In this document: positions 45,691 to 58,167 of the stretch, one piece after another
How the letters are laid out: every line of letters starts with the position of its first letter
Position numbering within the stretch: position 1 is the first letter of the stretch
Assembly (NCBI GenBank): GCA_928212115.1
Contig: CAKMRJ010005523.1
Span: 240,468,068-240,532,067, forward strand
Length of the DNA stretch: 64,000 bases
Source of the DNA: Lactuca virosa
Lineage: Eukaryota > Streptophyta > Magnoliopsida > Asterales > Asteraceae
Direction: 5' to 3'
Position numbers and translations under genes: made by a program
Notes under the pieces: generated by a model
What the model was told of the DNA's origin: nothing
Seen by the model: the letters and a program-made list of their open reading frames with translations, nothing else
Database searches by the model: none

Positions 45691-47007
45691 GATATCATAT
45701 AAAATATATGAATATAAATAGCGATATCAACAATATTTGTAGATATACATTGCCACCCCTTGAACTTAGCCTGAGGAAGGATGACTGAACATGAGATAGG
45801 AAAAAGTTAAGCAATTTTTCCGACCACATGTTCACGAACGAATGAAGTAACACAGATAATCTAATTATATTTTGTATGCTAATAGAGGACTTCATTATAG
45901 AAAATCCGAATGAAATTCATATTGTCAAACCGTGGAGCTCCCATGTCAGTTAGGAACCATCGTGGCCAAATTAACTCATGATTAGTATTGGCAATGGTGT
46001 TATACTCAACGTATGTGTTAGATCTAGAAATTAGAGATTATTTCTTAGTCTGACAAGAAATGACAAAATTGCCAACAAAAACAATTAATATATGGTAGTA
46101 GACCACTGTCCTAATTAGCATCTAAGAAGCATTTTAGAATAAGAGACAAGTCACATCAGAAGTGAAGTGTCTGAAACATATGCCCTTATGATATCGAAGA
46201 ATATGGAGACCAACTACATGGTAATAAGAGTAGGAGAAACCATGTATTAAATAATTATGTAAACCATGCATATAGATGAATCGCAAGGAAAAACACACCA
46301 TTGTAGTCCAATTCATGTGTCTAGATGATTCGCAAGGTAAAAACGCAAGAAAATAAAATTATAAATAAATCATGTATTTTTCATCTGCACACTATGCATA
46401 TACACAACATGCAGTCGGATCATCTGCACACATGTACATGGAAAAAAAAGTTTTTTTAATGTGTTTGTTATCATGTTTTGTTGACTCATAGTATGAAATA
46501 AATCACTCAAAAATTTGCTTGTTATCAATTAATAGAAAACTAAACCGAGTAAATTTGATAAATTAAAAAATGTTAATTTATAATAATAAAGTTTAGCTAA
46601 ATAAATAACTATTGTTATATATATTGCATATAACCAAATCTAATTTCATTTAAGATACATGTTATGCGGTTTGTAAAATAGTTAAAAAATAGATATAATT
46701 ATTTTTGGTTTAAAAAGATTTAGAAAACATTAGATCTAAAAATATAAAAATTAAAAACTAATTTTTTTTTAAAAGTTATTTAATCATAGTTAATTTTTTT
46801 AACTATATTACAATTACTAATGATTATATTAATAAAAGTAATTTTCAATTATAATATATATCATTTTATTCTACAAAGAAATAAAAAAATAAAACAAAAT
46901 AAAAATCACACTCAAGTGGAATAAAATAAGAGGAGAAGGAATATATATAACTTTACATCATTACGTATGGAATGTTCCATCTTATTTTTTGGTGGTAATC
47001 AAATATG

Positions 47008-47056
<49 letters not shown>

Positions 47057-47192
47057 TCAGTGTTAATACTTCATTTCATCCTTTCTAGTTACTGTGTATA
47101 CCAAAACGCAACCTAATCAGTTACAATCAATTGAGATCTTAAAGAAGGACCATAGGCTATCCCAACTTGCAACATTAACTTCCACGTTTACA
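45691..47192. other. AT-rich intergenic DNA with an (ATT)n microsatellite
   Basis: No gene. (ATT)n of about 47 bp at 47010-47056. From 46540 on, A/T content is extreme with oligo-T and oligo-A runs. Confidence 0.6.
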
Positions 47193-47623
47193 TCTCTCTC
47201 TCTATTTTAATAAATGAATAGATTTATTCTAATATTGACAAGTGTAATAATATTAGAAATCATCATTAATATTATATGTCACCTATCATGCCACTTGTTA
47301 ACGTATTAATTATCCATTTCAAATTTCAAAATTTAAATTTCTCATTTTAATTACATTAAATTTTAAATTTCAAATTTTAAATTTTTTTCACTTTAATTAT
47401 ATTAAATTAATAACATTAGATTAAAAAATTAAATAAAATTTATAAAGATTATAAGGTGATATAAATTCACATATTTATTTAAATCTACAATTATAATTTT
47501 ATATAACTAAAAAAATATCTTTTAAGTAATAATTTATTTAAAATAATTGATTAATAATTTTGATTTTTTAATATGAAAGTTTAATTAATTTTATAACCGT
47601 GGTTCTCACGGGTTATAAACTAA
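47193..47623 (+). mobile_element. Helitron-like non-autonomous element, copy 1
   Basis: It starts TCTCTCTCTCTATTTTAATA after an A. It ends with a hairpin (CCGTG-GTTCT-CACGG), then GTTATAAACTAA, followed by T. TC at the start, a GC-rich hairpin 8-10 bp before CTRR, and insertion between A and T are the Helitron hallmarks. It is 431 bp, AT-rich and non-coding. Confidence 0.55.
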
Positions 47624-48035
47624 TATTACAATAAACAAGTATCGTTATATGATTATGATATATCAAGCAATACAATTGAAATAAATTATATAGAAACAAA
47701 AACATGACTTATATGTATATGTATGGTGAATGCACATGTTACATCATATCTTTGAGTCAAAACATGGTTCCTTGTAAAAAATCCCAAATATAAGATGTTT
47801 CATTTAATGGTGGCAAAATTAAATGATTCTAAGTATACCTTTTTTTTAATATTAGGGAATTTTGTGTAATTTGTAAAATTGCAGGTGATAATTTAATTAA
47901 GTTATTTTAGTTTACGTTTTTTTTAATCTTCGCTAATATCATGTATATTAATTGGTGAGGTCCATAGGCAATTGGTTGTCATGGTGAAAAAGAAAAAAAA
48001 AATATATTCTAATAAATAAAATCTTTTTGTCACAT
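47624..48035. other. AT-rich DNA, nothing recognised
   Basis: Lies between the Helitron-like element and the hAT relic. No ORF of note. Confidence 0.5.
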
Positions 48036-48070
48036 GTCACATTCAGGGGCGGAGCTTGAACAATTTTTTT

Positions 48071-48097
48071 GGGGGGGGGGGGGGGGGGGGGGGGGGG
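48071..48097. repeat. Run of 27 G
   Basis: An uninterrupted poly-G tract just inside the left end of the hAT relic. Its exact length is likely uncertain in any assembly. Confidence 0.9.
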
Positions 48098-48239
48098 CGA
48101 TTTACCGAAAGTATTATAAACTAAAATTAACGTTCTTACAAAAAAAACCAAATTTGTTTTTACAAATAAACACAAAAAAATAACTAGAAAAAGAATTACA
48201 ACTCAGCCCGACAACCTTTAAGGTCTTTGAATTCATCAA

Positions 48240-49066
48240 TTACCGACTTCGAATAATGTTTTCAGCAATTTCTCTTTCTATGTAAACCACCAAGTTGTTT
48301 GCGAGAAAGTCATCCGACATCGTATTGCGAAGACGGTTCTTGAATATTTTCATTGCTGAAAATCCCCTCTCTGTTGTTGCGGTAGAAACTGGAAGTGTCA
48401 AGATTAACCGCACCACTCTATCAAGCAAATAATACGTCTCACGTTTCTGAGTTTCCACAAGACCCTTGCATAAGTCAACAATAGTTGATACACCACTAAG
48501 CTTGGGATTCTTTGTCATATCAATATTAAAAATCTCCAATTGATATCTTAATTGGATTCTCTCTTGCTCCGTAAAATCTTCGGGATAATACTTCTCAACA
48601 AGACGACAAATTTGATCAACTTTAATCACTTTAGGGTGTTCTTTTGAAACTAAAGTAGAACTAAGACTTAATAGCTCCATCGACTGATCATTGAATCTAC
48701 TATTCAACTCATGTAACTGTTTGTCCAATGTGGTTGTAAACAAATCCACTCGATAAAAATGTTCAAAAGTAACATGATTATCTGTTTTTCGAGGCCGGTA
48801 TCGAGTAGAAGTATATGGAGCATTCATATCCGGCATATCCATTTGATGTTTTTCACAAAAAAAACTTTACATGTGCAAGTAAAGAGTCTCATCCCTTGTT
48901 TCTGAATTCATTTAGACTCTCCTTTGTTGCTGAAACTAACTTCATGGCATTAAGAATATCTTTAGATTTCTTTTGTAGAGCTTGAGAAAGTACATCAGTT
49001 TTCCCCATTATTTTCTTTATCAAGTGAAGAATAAACACAAACTCAAATGATTCCTAAAATTCCAAC
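48240..49066 (-). pseudogene. hAT transposase C-terminal part (dimerisation domain)
   Basis: The minus-strand ORF 48842-48240 ends with PVSTATTERGFSAMKIFKNR and NNLVVYIEREIAENI, the hAT dimerisation domain as in plant TTF/MYM-type zinc-finger hAT proteins. The same frame extends upstream to about 49066 (LIKKIMGKTDVLSQALQKKS, ATKESLNEFRN). A TGA at 48889-48891, where a Trp codon is expected, interrupts it. The N-terminal zinc finger and most of the catalytic core are missing. The transposase would cut and join element ends; this remnant could at most dimerise. Confidence 0.9.
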
Positions 49067-49605
49067 AGGAAAGAAGTCAAGAACTGAAGAACAGGCTGAA
49101 CAGCATCCGAATTGAAACTTGAAAGCTCAATTGCTCAAAGCTGAAAGCATACCTGAGGATGGGGAATTGGGAATTGGGGAATTGGGGATTGCAGCAGATG
49201 AGCAGAACAGCAGCAGGTGCCAGGTAGCACCGTAGCAGCACCGCAGTCCGCAGTGGCGCAGCACCCAGCAGGCGACGTCGCGACGAGCAGGCGAGTGGCG
49301 ACCGACGACGAACGGATTCGATTTGGCGGAGTCGACTTGCGATTGAACGAAGATTGAGGATGGGGCCTGGGAGATTGGGGCGGAAGGCGGAAGCTGATTG
49401 ACGATCGTCTCTCTCTTGGAATCTTGGATCAGCTTCTTGGCAACACAAACATTAGATCAACTAATCAGGAGGGGCCACAGCCCAAAACTCACATTGCTGG
49501 GCTTATAATTCCGAAAATTGAACATATATATCCTACTTCTAGCCCAAAATTCAGGGGGGCCACAACCCCTCCTGGCCCCATAAAAGGTGCGCCCCTGGTC
49601 ACATT

Positions 49606-50416
49606 CTTATTCATTTTGTCACATGTAATTTTATGGTTATTTTAAATTAATTTTTATTCCACATGTCATTTTATGGTTTTTCTATTTTATTAAATTTCAT
49701 ATATTATTTAAATCTAATAATAAATGCATATCAATTTCATTAATGGCTTTCCTTGTAGTTTCAAGATTACTAAATTAAAGTTTCATTAACTTTTTTTATT
49801 TATTTATCTAAATTATTTGTTTAAATTTAAAAGAGAAAAAAAACACTTTAATTTTTATAATTTAATATTTTTCTCACTTTTCTTATAAATTCAAACTTCT
49901 CAAATATTTTGAATTTTACATTAAAATTTATTTTAAATTAACTCATGTAATACATAGGTCTCACACTTAGTTATATCTATATAACCAAACAGTTGCAACC
50001 AGTTGAAAAAATGGTCAGGATAATTATTTTCAAGCCAAGACTAGCAAAGATGGTCAGCCATAATTATTTTTTATCTAACTTTTTCTTTTTATTTTAATTG
50101 CTATATATTAGATAATTTATTTATTGAAAAATTTTATATATATATATATATATATGAAAAATTATTGATATATTTTATTAACTTTTTTTGTTGTGATAAT
50201 GTGTTGTTAAATGATAAAATAAAAAAAAAATTGATTGGTTGTACATATGAATATAAAATAAATTCTGAAAAAATAGGTTGTGAATAGTTGTTAATAAACA
50301 TAATCTAATTTTAATTAATTATAGAAATATTTTTATTTAAAAATCGATTTGGTTCAAAACCTGTCCGATATTTAATTTACTGCACTAAAAACTTTTGAAA
50401 TTGTTATATTAAGTAA
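49606..50416. other. AT-rich DNA, nothing recognised
   Basis: It continues the sequence left of 48036 after removal of the hAT element. A short (TA)n tract lies at about 50137-50155. The words around 49940-49970 faintly resemble a decayed Helitron 3' end. Confidence 0.45.
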
Positions 50417-50722
50417 CTAGTTTATAACCCGTGGGAACCATGGTTATAAAATTAATTAAATTTTTATAATAAAAAATTTAAAATTATTAACCAATTATTT
50501 TAAATAAGTCATTTTAAATGAATTATTAATTAAGAGATATATCAAGTTTTTAAAGTTATTATAACTTCAAATTTAACATATAATTTGAAAATGTAAATTT
50601 GAATTTTGAAATGAGTTGTCTAATATATCTACATGACACATGACACAATATTAATGAAGATTTGTATTAGAGTGACACTTGACAAAAGGAGATTAAAACT
50701 ATTTCATTTATTAGAATAAGGA
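50417..50722 (-). mobile_element. Helitron-like non-autonomous element, copy 2
   Basis: On the minus strand it starts TCCTTATTCTAATAAATG after A at 50723. It ends with a hairpin-like CCATGGTTCCCACGGG, then TTATAAACTAG, followed by T. It is related to copy 1 over much of its length (AATAAATGAA, GACAAGTG-like words, the 3' hairpin) and lies in inverted orientation 2.8 kb away. Confidence 0.5.
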
Positions 50723-51329
50723 TAAATTATTCTAATGTCTTGTAATAACATTTTTACTGAAATAGTATTTATTAAACATTAAAAATGTTTCATTTACTGA
50801 AATAGCAACTCCATCCGAATTCCACCTATTTATTTTATCGCCTCAAATTAAACTTGTAATGAGAATTAAATAATTATTAATGATTCGAGACTTTGATCAT
50901 TGTTCCAAAATAATTTAAACGTTTGTGTATGCATGTATACATTTATGGGTCGTAAAGTTGATGAATGCTTTCTTTGTAAGTTTCATTGTGAAAAAATATG
51001 CATTCTAAAAGAATGAGATGTTTAGCTAGTCTAGAAGGAGGTGTAAGGTTCATGTAGAAAGAATATGCATTCTGAGGGCAATGATGGTGGCGATGCGTGA
51101 AGTTGGTAGTGATGCGTGAAAATGAGGAAGATGGTGGCAATGCAGAAATGGTGATTGCATAAAATGACGAAGATGGTGGCGATGCAGAAATGGTGATTGC
51201 ATATATGCATAATTTCGATAATAATTAGTTTAACTAACCAAATTATTATAATACTTCAACATATTTTTTAAATACCATAAATATATCATCATATTTTATT
51301 ATCATACACACACATACACACACACACAA

Positions 51330-51378
<49 letters not shown>
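50723..51378. other. AT-rich DNA with a GATGGTGGCGATGC repeat and a (CA)n(TA)n microsatellite
   Basis: Four copies of a GATGGTGGC(G/A)ATGC(A/G) word lie at 51083-51190 in a 25-50 bp rhythm. The compound microsatellite is at 51305-51380. No gene. Confidence 0.65.
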
Positions 51379-51384
<6 letters not shown>

Positions 51385-53111
51385 CCGAGTTCTGATTATG
51401 CTTTCTCATACTTGTATTGATAGTCTTAAAGTCCAAGGAAAAGATATGAAGTGAAGATCGAAGCTTGAAGAAATTAATAGAAAAAATATGAAGAAAACTA
51501 AAATTTGGAATTTATCACAAGGTGCGTGCAGCATCCAGGCCCTTGGGCTGGTGGCCTACTTAAGGGGTATAAAACCCTAGATTTCGTCATTCTAAGCCCC
51601 CACAGCCTCTAGAAAATCCTTAGGTGAAACCCTAAACTCATCTCTCTTGTTCTTGAGCATTTTGTTGACTTTTGTGCTTATTTTTTCAATTTTGGTGAAG
51701 CTTGAAGATAAAAAAAAAAATTCTTTGTGACAAGTAAGGTTGTTCCAAGTGTAGATCCATCAAAATCACTCTATTTTTGGATGTTTGTGAGTAAAATGTT
51801 CATATCTTGCTCTTTAGCTATTTAGATCTTGTTATATGTTGTTTTTAGCACTTTTTGGTCATTTTGCTTGTGTTCTTGCAGTTGAGAGAACTCCAACACC
51901 TTTTGAGTACCTTGGATTACTTTATGAAATTATTGGACTTGGAAAAATGGAATCTTATGCATTCCCATTAATTAATGCAATAGTTATGGCCCTTCTACTC
52001 ATTTATAAACTTTAAGTTTAGATCTTAGTTGTTTAGACAATCCTAATAGATAAAGTTGAAAACTTTATCCATTAAGAGGCTATTGAGAATCAGATCTTAG
52101 AAGTAGAAGCCTTGACTTAATGAAATAAGTCAAAAAACCCTTTTGAAAATGGTTTGGGGCGTCACATCTTTTAAAAGGCAACCAGGCACTTCTGCTTTTT
52201 GTTCAAACATGTCTAAATTGAACTGGAATCCAACTATTTTGTCCTGTTGTGGGCGTTGGGCGCCTAGAGGAGGGCACAACATGCCTTTTGACAAGAAGTT
52301 TGACTTTTTGAATGGGTTTGACCTTGGGTCAAACTTTAGGTTTTTGGGTCATAGACTGAGGTTTGACATTTACCTAATGTAATGTGGTTCATGAGACCGA
52401 CCATTACATTTATTCGTGTGCAGCTATGATTTACAGGTTTCTACGAGATGAGTTTTCTCATTATATTATATATTACAGTATGTATTTGATGTATGTTAGG
52501 ATGTGGTTATGTTGTTGCGTTCTTTTAGGCAAGTAGACTAGTTTAGTTAGTTGCATGTTGTTGTTGGATTTTTTGTTTGTCTGTCTGTTATATATGTCGA
52601 CATATCATGTTATGAGTTAAGTGTGGTCTAGCTTTGTGCTGAAGGCCAAGATACTCGAGGCGGTCCAACTTTGTGCTAAAGGCCAAGGGTGGACCAGCTT
52701 TGTGCTGAAGGTCAGGGGTAGTCCGGGTTTATGCTAAAGGGAAAAAAGAGTGGACGAGCTTTGTACTGAAGGCCAAAAGGGAGGACCAACTTTTTGTTGA
52801 AGGCCATTATTTGCATGCATTGTATGTATATTATTGTATGTGCTATTTTGAGGAACTCACTAAGATTTGTGCTTATAATTGTGGATTAAATGTTTTTCAT
52901 ATACTTTTTCTGATAAGAAGTCGTGACTATATACACATATCATCAACTTTTATGTTTTGAGACTTTGGCAATGATTTTATTTATACTCTAATATTGAATT
53001 TTGGATTAAGGTTTATGAACAAGTGTTTCTATCTTGATTATGGTTTTATGAAAATGGAAATGTATCCTATTTAAAAATGAATAACATTATTATGAAAATT
53101 GGGACGTTGCA
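51379..53111 (+). repeat. 5' LTR of element E
   Basis: Ends AATTGGGACGTTGCA at 53111. TATA box GTATAAAACC at 51567-51576. Shares with the right LTR CCCCCACAGCCTC, GTGTAGATCCA, ACCTTTTGAGTACCTTGGAT and the GGTC(C/A)A-CTTTGTGCTGAAGGCC words. The left border is approximate; the expected TG start is replaced by the (TA)n tract. Confidence 0.75.
52640..52805 (+). repeat. Short tandem repeat in LTR E: GACCAGCTTTGTGCTGAAGGCC
   Basis: Five or six imperfect copies of an about 25-30 bp word (TCCAGCTTTGTGCTGAAGG) lie here, repeated in the right LTR at 57640-57790. The repeat therefore predates the LTR divergence. Confidence 0.8.
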
Positions 53112-53114
53112 AGT

Positions 53115-53131
53115 TGGTATTAGAGCCATGG
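53115..53131 (+). other. Primer-binding site of element E
   Basis: TGGTATTAGAGCCATGG, three bases after the LTR, initiator tRNA-Met type with one change (C to T). Confidence 0.8.
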
Positions 53132-56100
53132 TTTGAAGGATTTGGATGAACATTCATGTGATTCCAAACTCAAACTAGGATTTGAGAACTTATACCAATA
53201 TTTTTGAATTTTTTTTTAATAAAAGGGAAAAGAGATGCGATGTGTACAGTCAGTCGGAGTTGGAAAAGAAAAGTGATTCCCAATATATTCATACTAAGTT
53301 ACATATGTTGATATGTGAATTGTTAGAAATGCATGCTACTATGTAAGCGAAGGATCTTTTCAGGAATTTCATGTTAGAATTTTTTGACACTTGATATTTC
53401 TTGTTGCCTTAAAGTTTACTTGATATTTGTTAATTGAATCTCTTTACTTGATATTTGTTATTCGTCTGTATTGCATGTTGTTGTCTAATTAATACCTTAG
53501 GATAGAGACATTCATTCAAATGTATATCGTATCCTCTATTATATACGACTTGCATTCATGTGTCGATTATCGGCATTTGAAGAGACATTTCTTAAGACGA
53601 TATAGGGGAAGAATCCTAGAAGGGGATCCTAGGAAGATTAGTGGTGTATGCTTGTTTGAGCACGTGTATATGTGATAAGAACGTTTAGTAGTGGTCATGT
53701 GTAGTGAATTGGGAACTTTGAGGCAATTCTTGGGACGGGTATGAATAGTTATGGAACGTAGTATCGAACCATATTAATGGAAGAATAGGATATGTACGGG
53801 GATCAGGAAGAGTCAAAATGTTACTAAGGAGCTGGTAGATTCTTGATAGTGTGGCATGACACTATTGTTCGTTTATAGTCTGTTTCCTTCTCTATCAGTC
53901 TTATGGTTACGGTTGGGCATAATGATGATGATTTTGGTATTTTTTTTGGTCCTAAATGGCCATGGTAGATTGTTTCTGAATGGTGCAGACCTGCGTGAGT
54001 TGGTTGATTCTATGGTCTCAAGGGCCTTGTTCAAGGTAGTATCAGTTTGAGTTCTGGGACTTAAGAAGGAAGTAATTATAATGATCCACATGAGGATTGC
54101 AACCTTTTTCAAGAAGGTCAGTCGATGGTTGGTGGTGTCGTTTGCTAGGACATGATTATATTTTTTCCCAGCCTTCTATGTTCGAAGGAGAAAACGTCGA
54201 ATTTTTATCAGTCGAGGGATAAAAGAGAGGAATGTGTTTTTCTGCATCAACTTCTACCCAAGTAGGCAAGATACGACTCATTGTGAATCGTTTTCATCTT
54301 ACAGTGAGGGGATGTTGGAGATATGAATGTTTAGTCGGTTTGGTGGTTAAGGTGGAGACCATGTCGTGAGTCATGTCTTCAACCCTGTTTTATGAAGGGT
54401 GGGTATCTCCAATGCCGATCAAGAATACGATTCCAGAGTCCAGATTGGAGGTCTGATGGAGGAAGAAGGAGTTGGTGCATGGTCAGACACCATTGGCAGC
54501 AAAGAGATTCAGGACTATTCATACTCATCGGTAGGTCAGGGAAGTCATCGTTCTTACAGCAGGTGGGGGAAAACGCATGTAGGATTTTGTCATGCTTATG
54601 TTTCAAGGTGTTCTGAATGTGGTTAAGAGGATAATTACAGCCGAGACTATAAGTAAGGGGATAAGGGAGTATAATTCACTTTACAATGAGTTGAATCATG
54701 TCAAGGATGATTGGCTCTGTTTGACCGGTAGGATGGTATGGGACCCAACACATGTCGTTGTGTCATGTATGCTTCTTTTATGTTATAGTGGCATGTTATG
54801 GTTCTATGGATGCTCGGCATTGGTGGTATAATTCGACCAACCCTGATCCTGTCATGGTTTGTCAACTTGGGAGCAAGCTGTTCGTTTAGGCCAATTGTTT
54901 GTAGCAATGGCAGTAATGACTTTGGAAGCATCAAAGTTATTGGTAAGGCAATCATAAATTTTCTTCGGCAACCGAGGGGATATGCAAAATTGAATTACAT
55001 AGGCTTAAAATTTCAACTTAGATCTACTGTTTGTTCGTATCTAATAGGGTTTTAGAGCGAATTATCCTATTTGAAGGGCTATGTGATTTCGTATCAAGCA
55101 TAGTCATTTTAGATCAAAGGTGGTATGTTTTGATTAGGGCGGTTTGGGGCCCTGATATTTGTGGACGAAAAATAAAGGAAGTTCGAACGCTAAGTGGTGG
55201 AGAACTGATTATTCATATTAGGGATCTAAAGGACAACTCTACTTTCAGTTTCAGCTTCATGGGTCAAAGAATCTATAGTTTGAATATGTGAAGTTATTAG
55301 TTCAGGTTTATTCTTATGAGTATGGAGGGAATCAGTCTATCACTAGAGTGCTTGTGATTATGAGGTTTTTGCAATGTGTACAACTCGGGTAAGCGAATGG
55401 GTTTATGTCTTTAGGGATGCATCAGTTGTCCTTGCAGCATAGGAGCTACAAGACAAGGGACTCACTCTGGGTAGTAGTTCTCTTTCGAAGTGCCAAGTAT
55501 TTTTGTGAGAAATCAGATGTATCACTCATAAATGTGTATTGGATTTAAAGAGCTTGGTTAGCTAGCATCATGTATCAATTATCTATTCTTAAGGATTGTT
55601 AATTGCGGATCAGTTTTAGAAATGGGTATGTGTGCTTTCTTTGTTACATGTTCTATCGAGTATCGTCATAAGTATGGGATTTGAGGCTCGTTAGCGCGCC
55701 ATGTGTGAGGTTTATGGATTGAGATTGTTCGACCATTTTTTTTCGATCAGTTTCTATGAGTATCATGGACATCTTTACATATTTGAAGATTTTTTCATGA
55801 GTTAATAGAAGTTCAAAAATCAAAAACGACATTTCGTTAATTCTCTATGTGTGACCTCGATTTTGTGTGAAGTTCAATTATGGAACGTCATATCAGCAAG
55901 GATGACAATTAAGACAGTTCGGCTAGGGTTCAATCAACATTATTAGGAGTGATTATGAAATTTCCCTTTGGCATTGAGAGTTTAAATGAGCTAGTAGGGT
56001 TTTATCAGATGATCGTTCAATTTTTTTCCAAGTTTTGGGATCTTGTTTTAGTTGTTTAATTGAGTGATGCCACTTGTGATTTGGTGTACTACATTCAGTT

Positions 56101-56468
56101 TGACTGAGGATAAAAATTTGATGAGGTTTCAGTTGGGTACTATGAAAAAATTTAAGGTTTCAACTGGGTGTTGTGAGGTTATAGGTTTACAAGCTTCTTC
56201 ACTCTTCGAGTAGAGTCGTAAAGTAGAAGGAATGTAGTGGATCTAAGGTGGATTATATGTCCTCTTTGTGGTTGTGTGAATCTTTCTAGACCATTGAGTA
56301 TTTTTCGAGAGGGTTGCATGTGACCTGAATAAAATAGCCTATGAAATCTTAGTCCGACTTTATTTCATGCTTCTTGTCTGATATATTTCATTCTAGTAGG
56401 AACAAGCGTTCGACTGTCTATTTTATTTTCTGACTACGTAAAACTATGTTTTTTTCTGGTGTTACGCT
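53132..56468 (+). pseudogene. Element E interior, gag-pol decayed
   Basis: The interior is too short for a full gypsy gag-pol and full of stops. A CCHC knuckle relic lies at 54609-54650: CSEC is kept, the His has become Asn and the last Cys Tyr, with a stop between, but the CX2CX4-X-X4 spacing is exact. Near 55940-56010 the frame reads MKFPFGIES and onwards, a weak likeness to the reverse-transcriptase FGLTNAP region. Other ORFs here are short and not recognisable. Confidence 0.55.
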
Positions 56469-58095
56469 AGTAACAACCTAGACTTCATGACGGTTTGCAT
56501 TTTTTAGACTTTTATATCTTGTTTTGTGATTGGCAAGTGCTATGATGGATTTTGATTGGATTCTTGCAGATTGGTAGGGTGATGGCCGCGTGCCTATTGG
56601 CATACCGAGGTGCTGGTCGTGAGACTTGATGCCTTTGGGCTAATAGTCTTTTGTTGGGAATTTGGTCGATTTAAGGGACAAAAAACCTTAGGTTTCATCA
56701 TTTTCAACCCCCACAGCCTCCGGAACATCCTTCAGTGAAACCCTAACCTCCTCTCTTTTGTTCTTGACAATTTTGGTGACTTTTATGCTTATTTCTTCCA
56801 TTTTTTGAAGCCTTAAAATCAAAAGGGTATCCTTTATGACAAAGCAAGTTATTCCAAGTGTAGATCCAACAAAAACTCACTCTATTTTCGGACCTTTGTG
56901 AGAACTTCGGCACCTTTTGAGTACCTTGGATTACTCTATGGAGTTGTTGAACATAAAAATGGGATCTTGTGCATTCCCATTAAGTGATGTAAGAGTTTTG
57001 GTCCCTTTTACTCATTTTAGAGACTTAAAGTTTAGATCTTGGTTGTTTGGACTATCCTAATGGATAAAGTTAGAAACTTAATCATTAAGATGCTATTGAG
57101 AATCATATATGAGAAGTTGAAGCCTTGACTTAATGGAATAAGTCAAAACCCTTTTGAAAATGACCGCGACGTAACGCATCTTTTGAAGGGCATCGATGCA
57201 CTTCTGATTTTTGTTGAGATGTGTCTAAATTGAACTCGAATCTAACTATTTGGTCATGTAGTGGGCATTGGGTACCCATAAGAGGGCATATAGTGACTTT
57301 TGCCAAGAATTTTAACTTTTTGACTAAGTTTGAACTTGGGTCAAACTTTAGGGTTTTGGTTCATAGACTAAAGTTTGACCTTTACTTAACGTCTATGGGG
57401 TTCTTGAGACTGGCCTTTACATTTATTCGTGTGCAGTTGTGATTTTTAGGTTTCTTTAAGGTGAGCTTTCTCACTATACTTTTATTTTACAGAATGTTTT
57501 CGATGTATGTTAGTATGTAGTTATGTTGTACTGTGTTGTTAAGAAAGTAGACTGGTTTATGTAGTCACATGTTGTTATTGGATTCTTTGTTTATCTGTCA
57601 GTTATATATGTCAACATATCATGTTGTGAGTTGAGGGTGGTCCAAATTTTTGTTGAAGGACAAGATACTTGCGGAGGACTAGCTTTGTGATGAAGGCTAG
57701 GGTCAGACCAACTTTTTGTTGAAGGCTAAATGGTGCGGACTAAGTTTTTACTGAAGGCCAAAGGGGTGGACCATCATTGTGTTGAAGAACATTATTTGTA
57801 TGTATTGTATGTATATTGTTGTATGTGACATTTTGGGGAACTCACTAAAATTTATGCTTACAGTCATTGATTAAATGTCTTTTAGGTACTTCTTCTGATA
57901 AGATGGAGGTCTGATTGTACACACACATCAATAACTTTTATGCTTTGTGACTTCCACAATAATTTTATTTATACTCTGATCTTGAATTTTGGATTATGGT
58001 TTACGAACAAGTGGTTTTATCTAGATTATGGTTTTATGAAAATGGATATTTATCTTATTTAAAAATGAAAAAAAAATATTGTGAAAATTGGGATG

Positions 58096-58097
<2 letters not shown>
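56469..58097 (+). repeat. 3' LTR of element E
   Basis: Begins near TAACAACCTAGACTTC and ends AATTGGGATGTTA at 58097, where (TA)n replaces the last bases. About 1.63 kb and diverged from the left LTR. No clear polypurine tract upstream. Confidence 0.7.
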
Positions 58098-58098
<1 letters not shown>

Positions 58099-58165
<67 letters not shown>

Positions 58166-58167
58166 TT
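58099..58167. repeat. (TA)n(GA)n microsatellite
   Basis: About 22 TA units followed by about 11 GA units, directly at the end of element E. Confidence 0.95.

Larger units (their letters stand above)
48044..49597 (-). mobile_element. hAT transposon relic with 8-bp target duplication
   Basis: Ends CAGGGGCGGAGC (left) and GGTGCGCCCCTG (right) are short imperfect inverted repeats with the hAT-typical CAGGGGCG start. The flank GTCACATT is duplicated exactly (48036-48043 and 49598-49605). The minus strand carries the C-terminal part of a transposase. The 5' part of the gene is deleted, and 49067-49597 holds GC-rich non-coding DNA that yields a spurious ORF. A run of 27 G (48071-48097) lies just inside the left end. 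Confidence 0.92.
51379..58097 (+). mobile_element. Element E: decayed gypsy retrotransposon with both LTRs
   Basis: Two related long repeats (51379-53111 and about 56469-58097) enclose a 3.36-kb interior with a primer-binding site, a gag zinc-knuckle relic and a weak reverse-transcriptase trace. The LTRs are considerably diverged, with many substitutions and indels, so this is an old insertion. The outer borders lie at (TA)n microsatellites on both sides, which prevents identification of a target duplicate. Superfamily gypsy is inferred from the weak pol trace, LTR ends and PBS. Confidence 0.75.

Noticed and set aside
49077..49448. 123-codon minus-strand ORF rich in Arg/Ser/Leu
   Set aside because: It lies in GC-rich non-coding DNA of the hAT relic, upstream of the transposase fragment, with low-complexity GGGAATTGGGG repeats; no domain is recognisable.
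54609..54650. Host CCHC zinc-finger gene
   Set aside because: Position between two LTRs and after a primer-binding site makes a retrotransposon gag relic far more likely.
53856..55291. Series of 60-86 codon ORFs, some with hydrophobic stretches
   Set aside because: They sit inside the decayed interior of element E, alternate in frame and strand, and show no domain apart from the knuckle relic.
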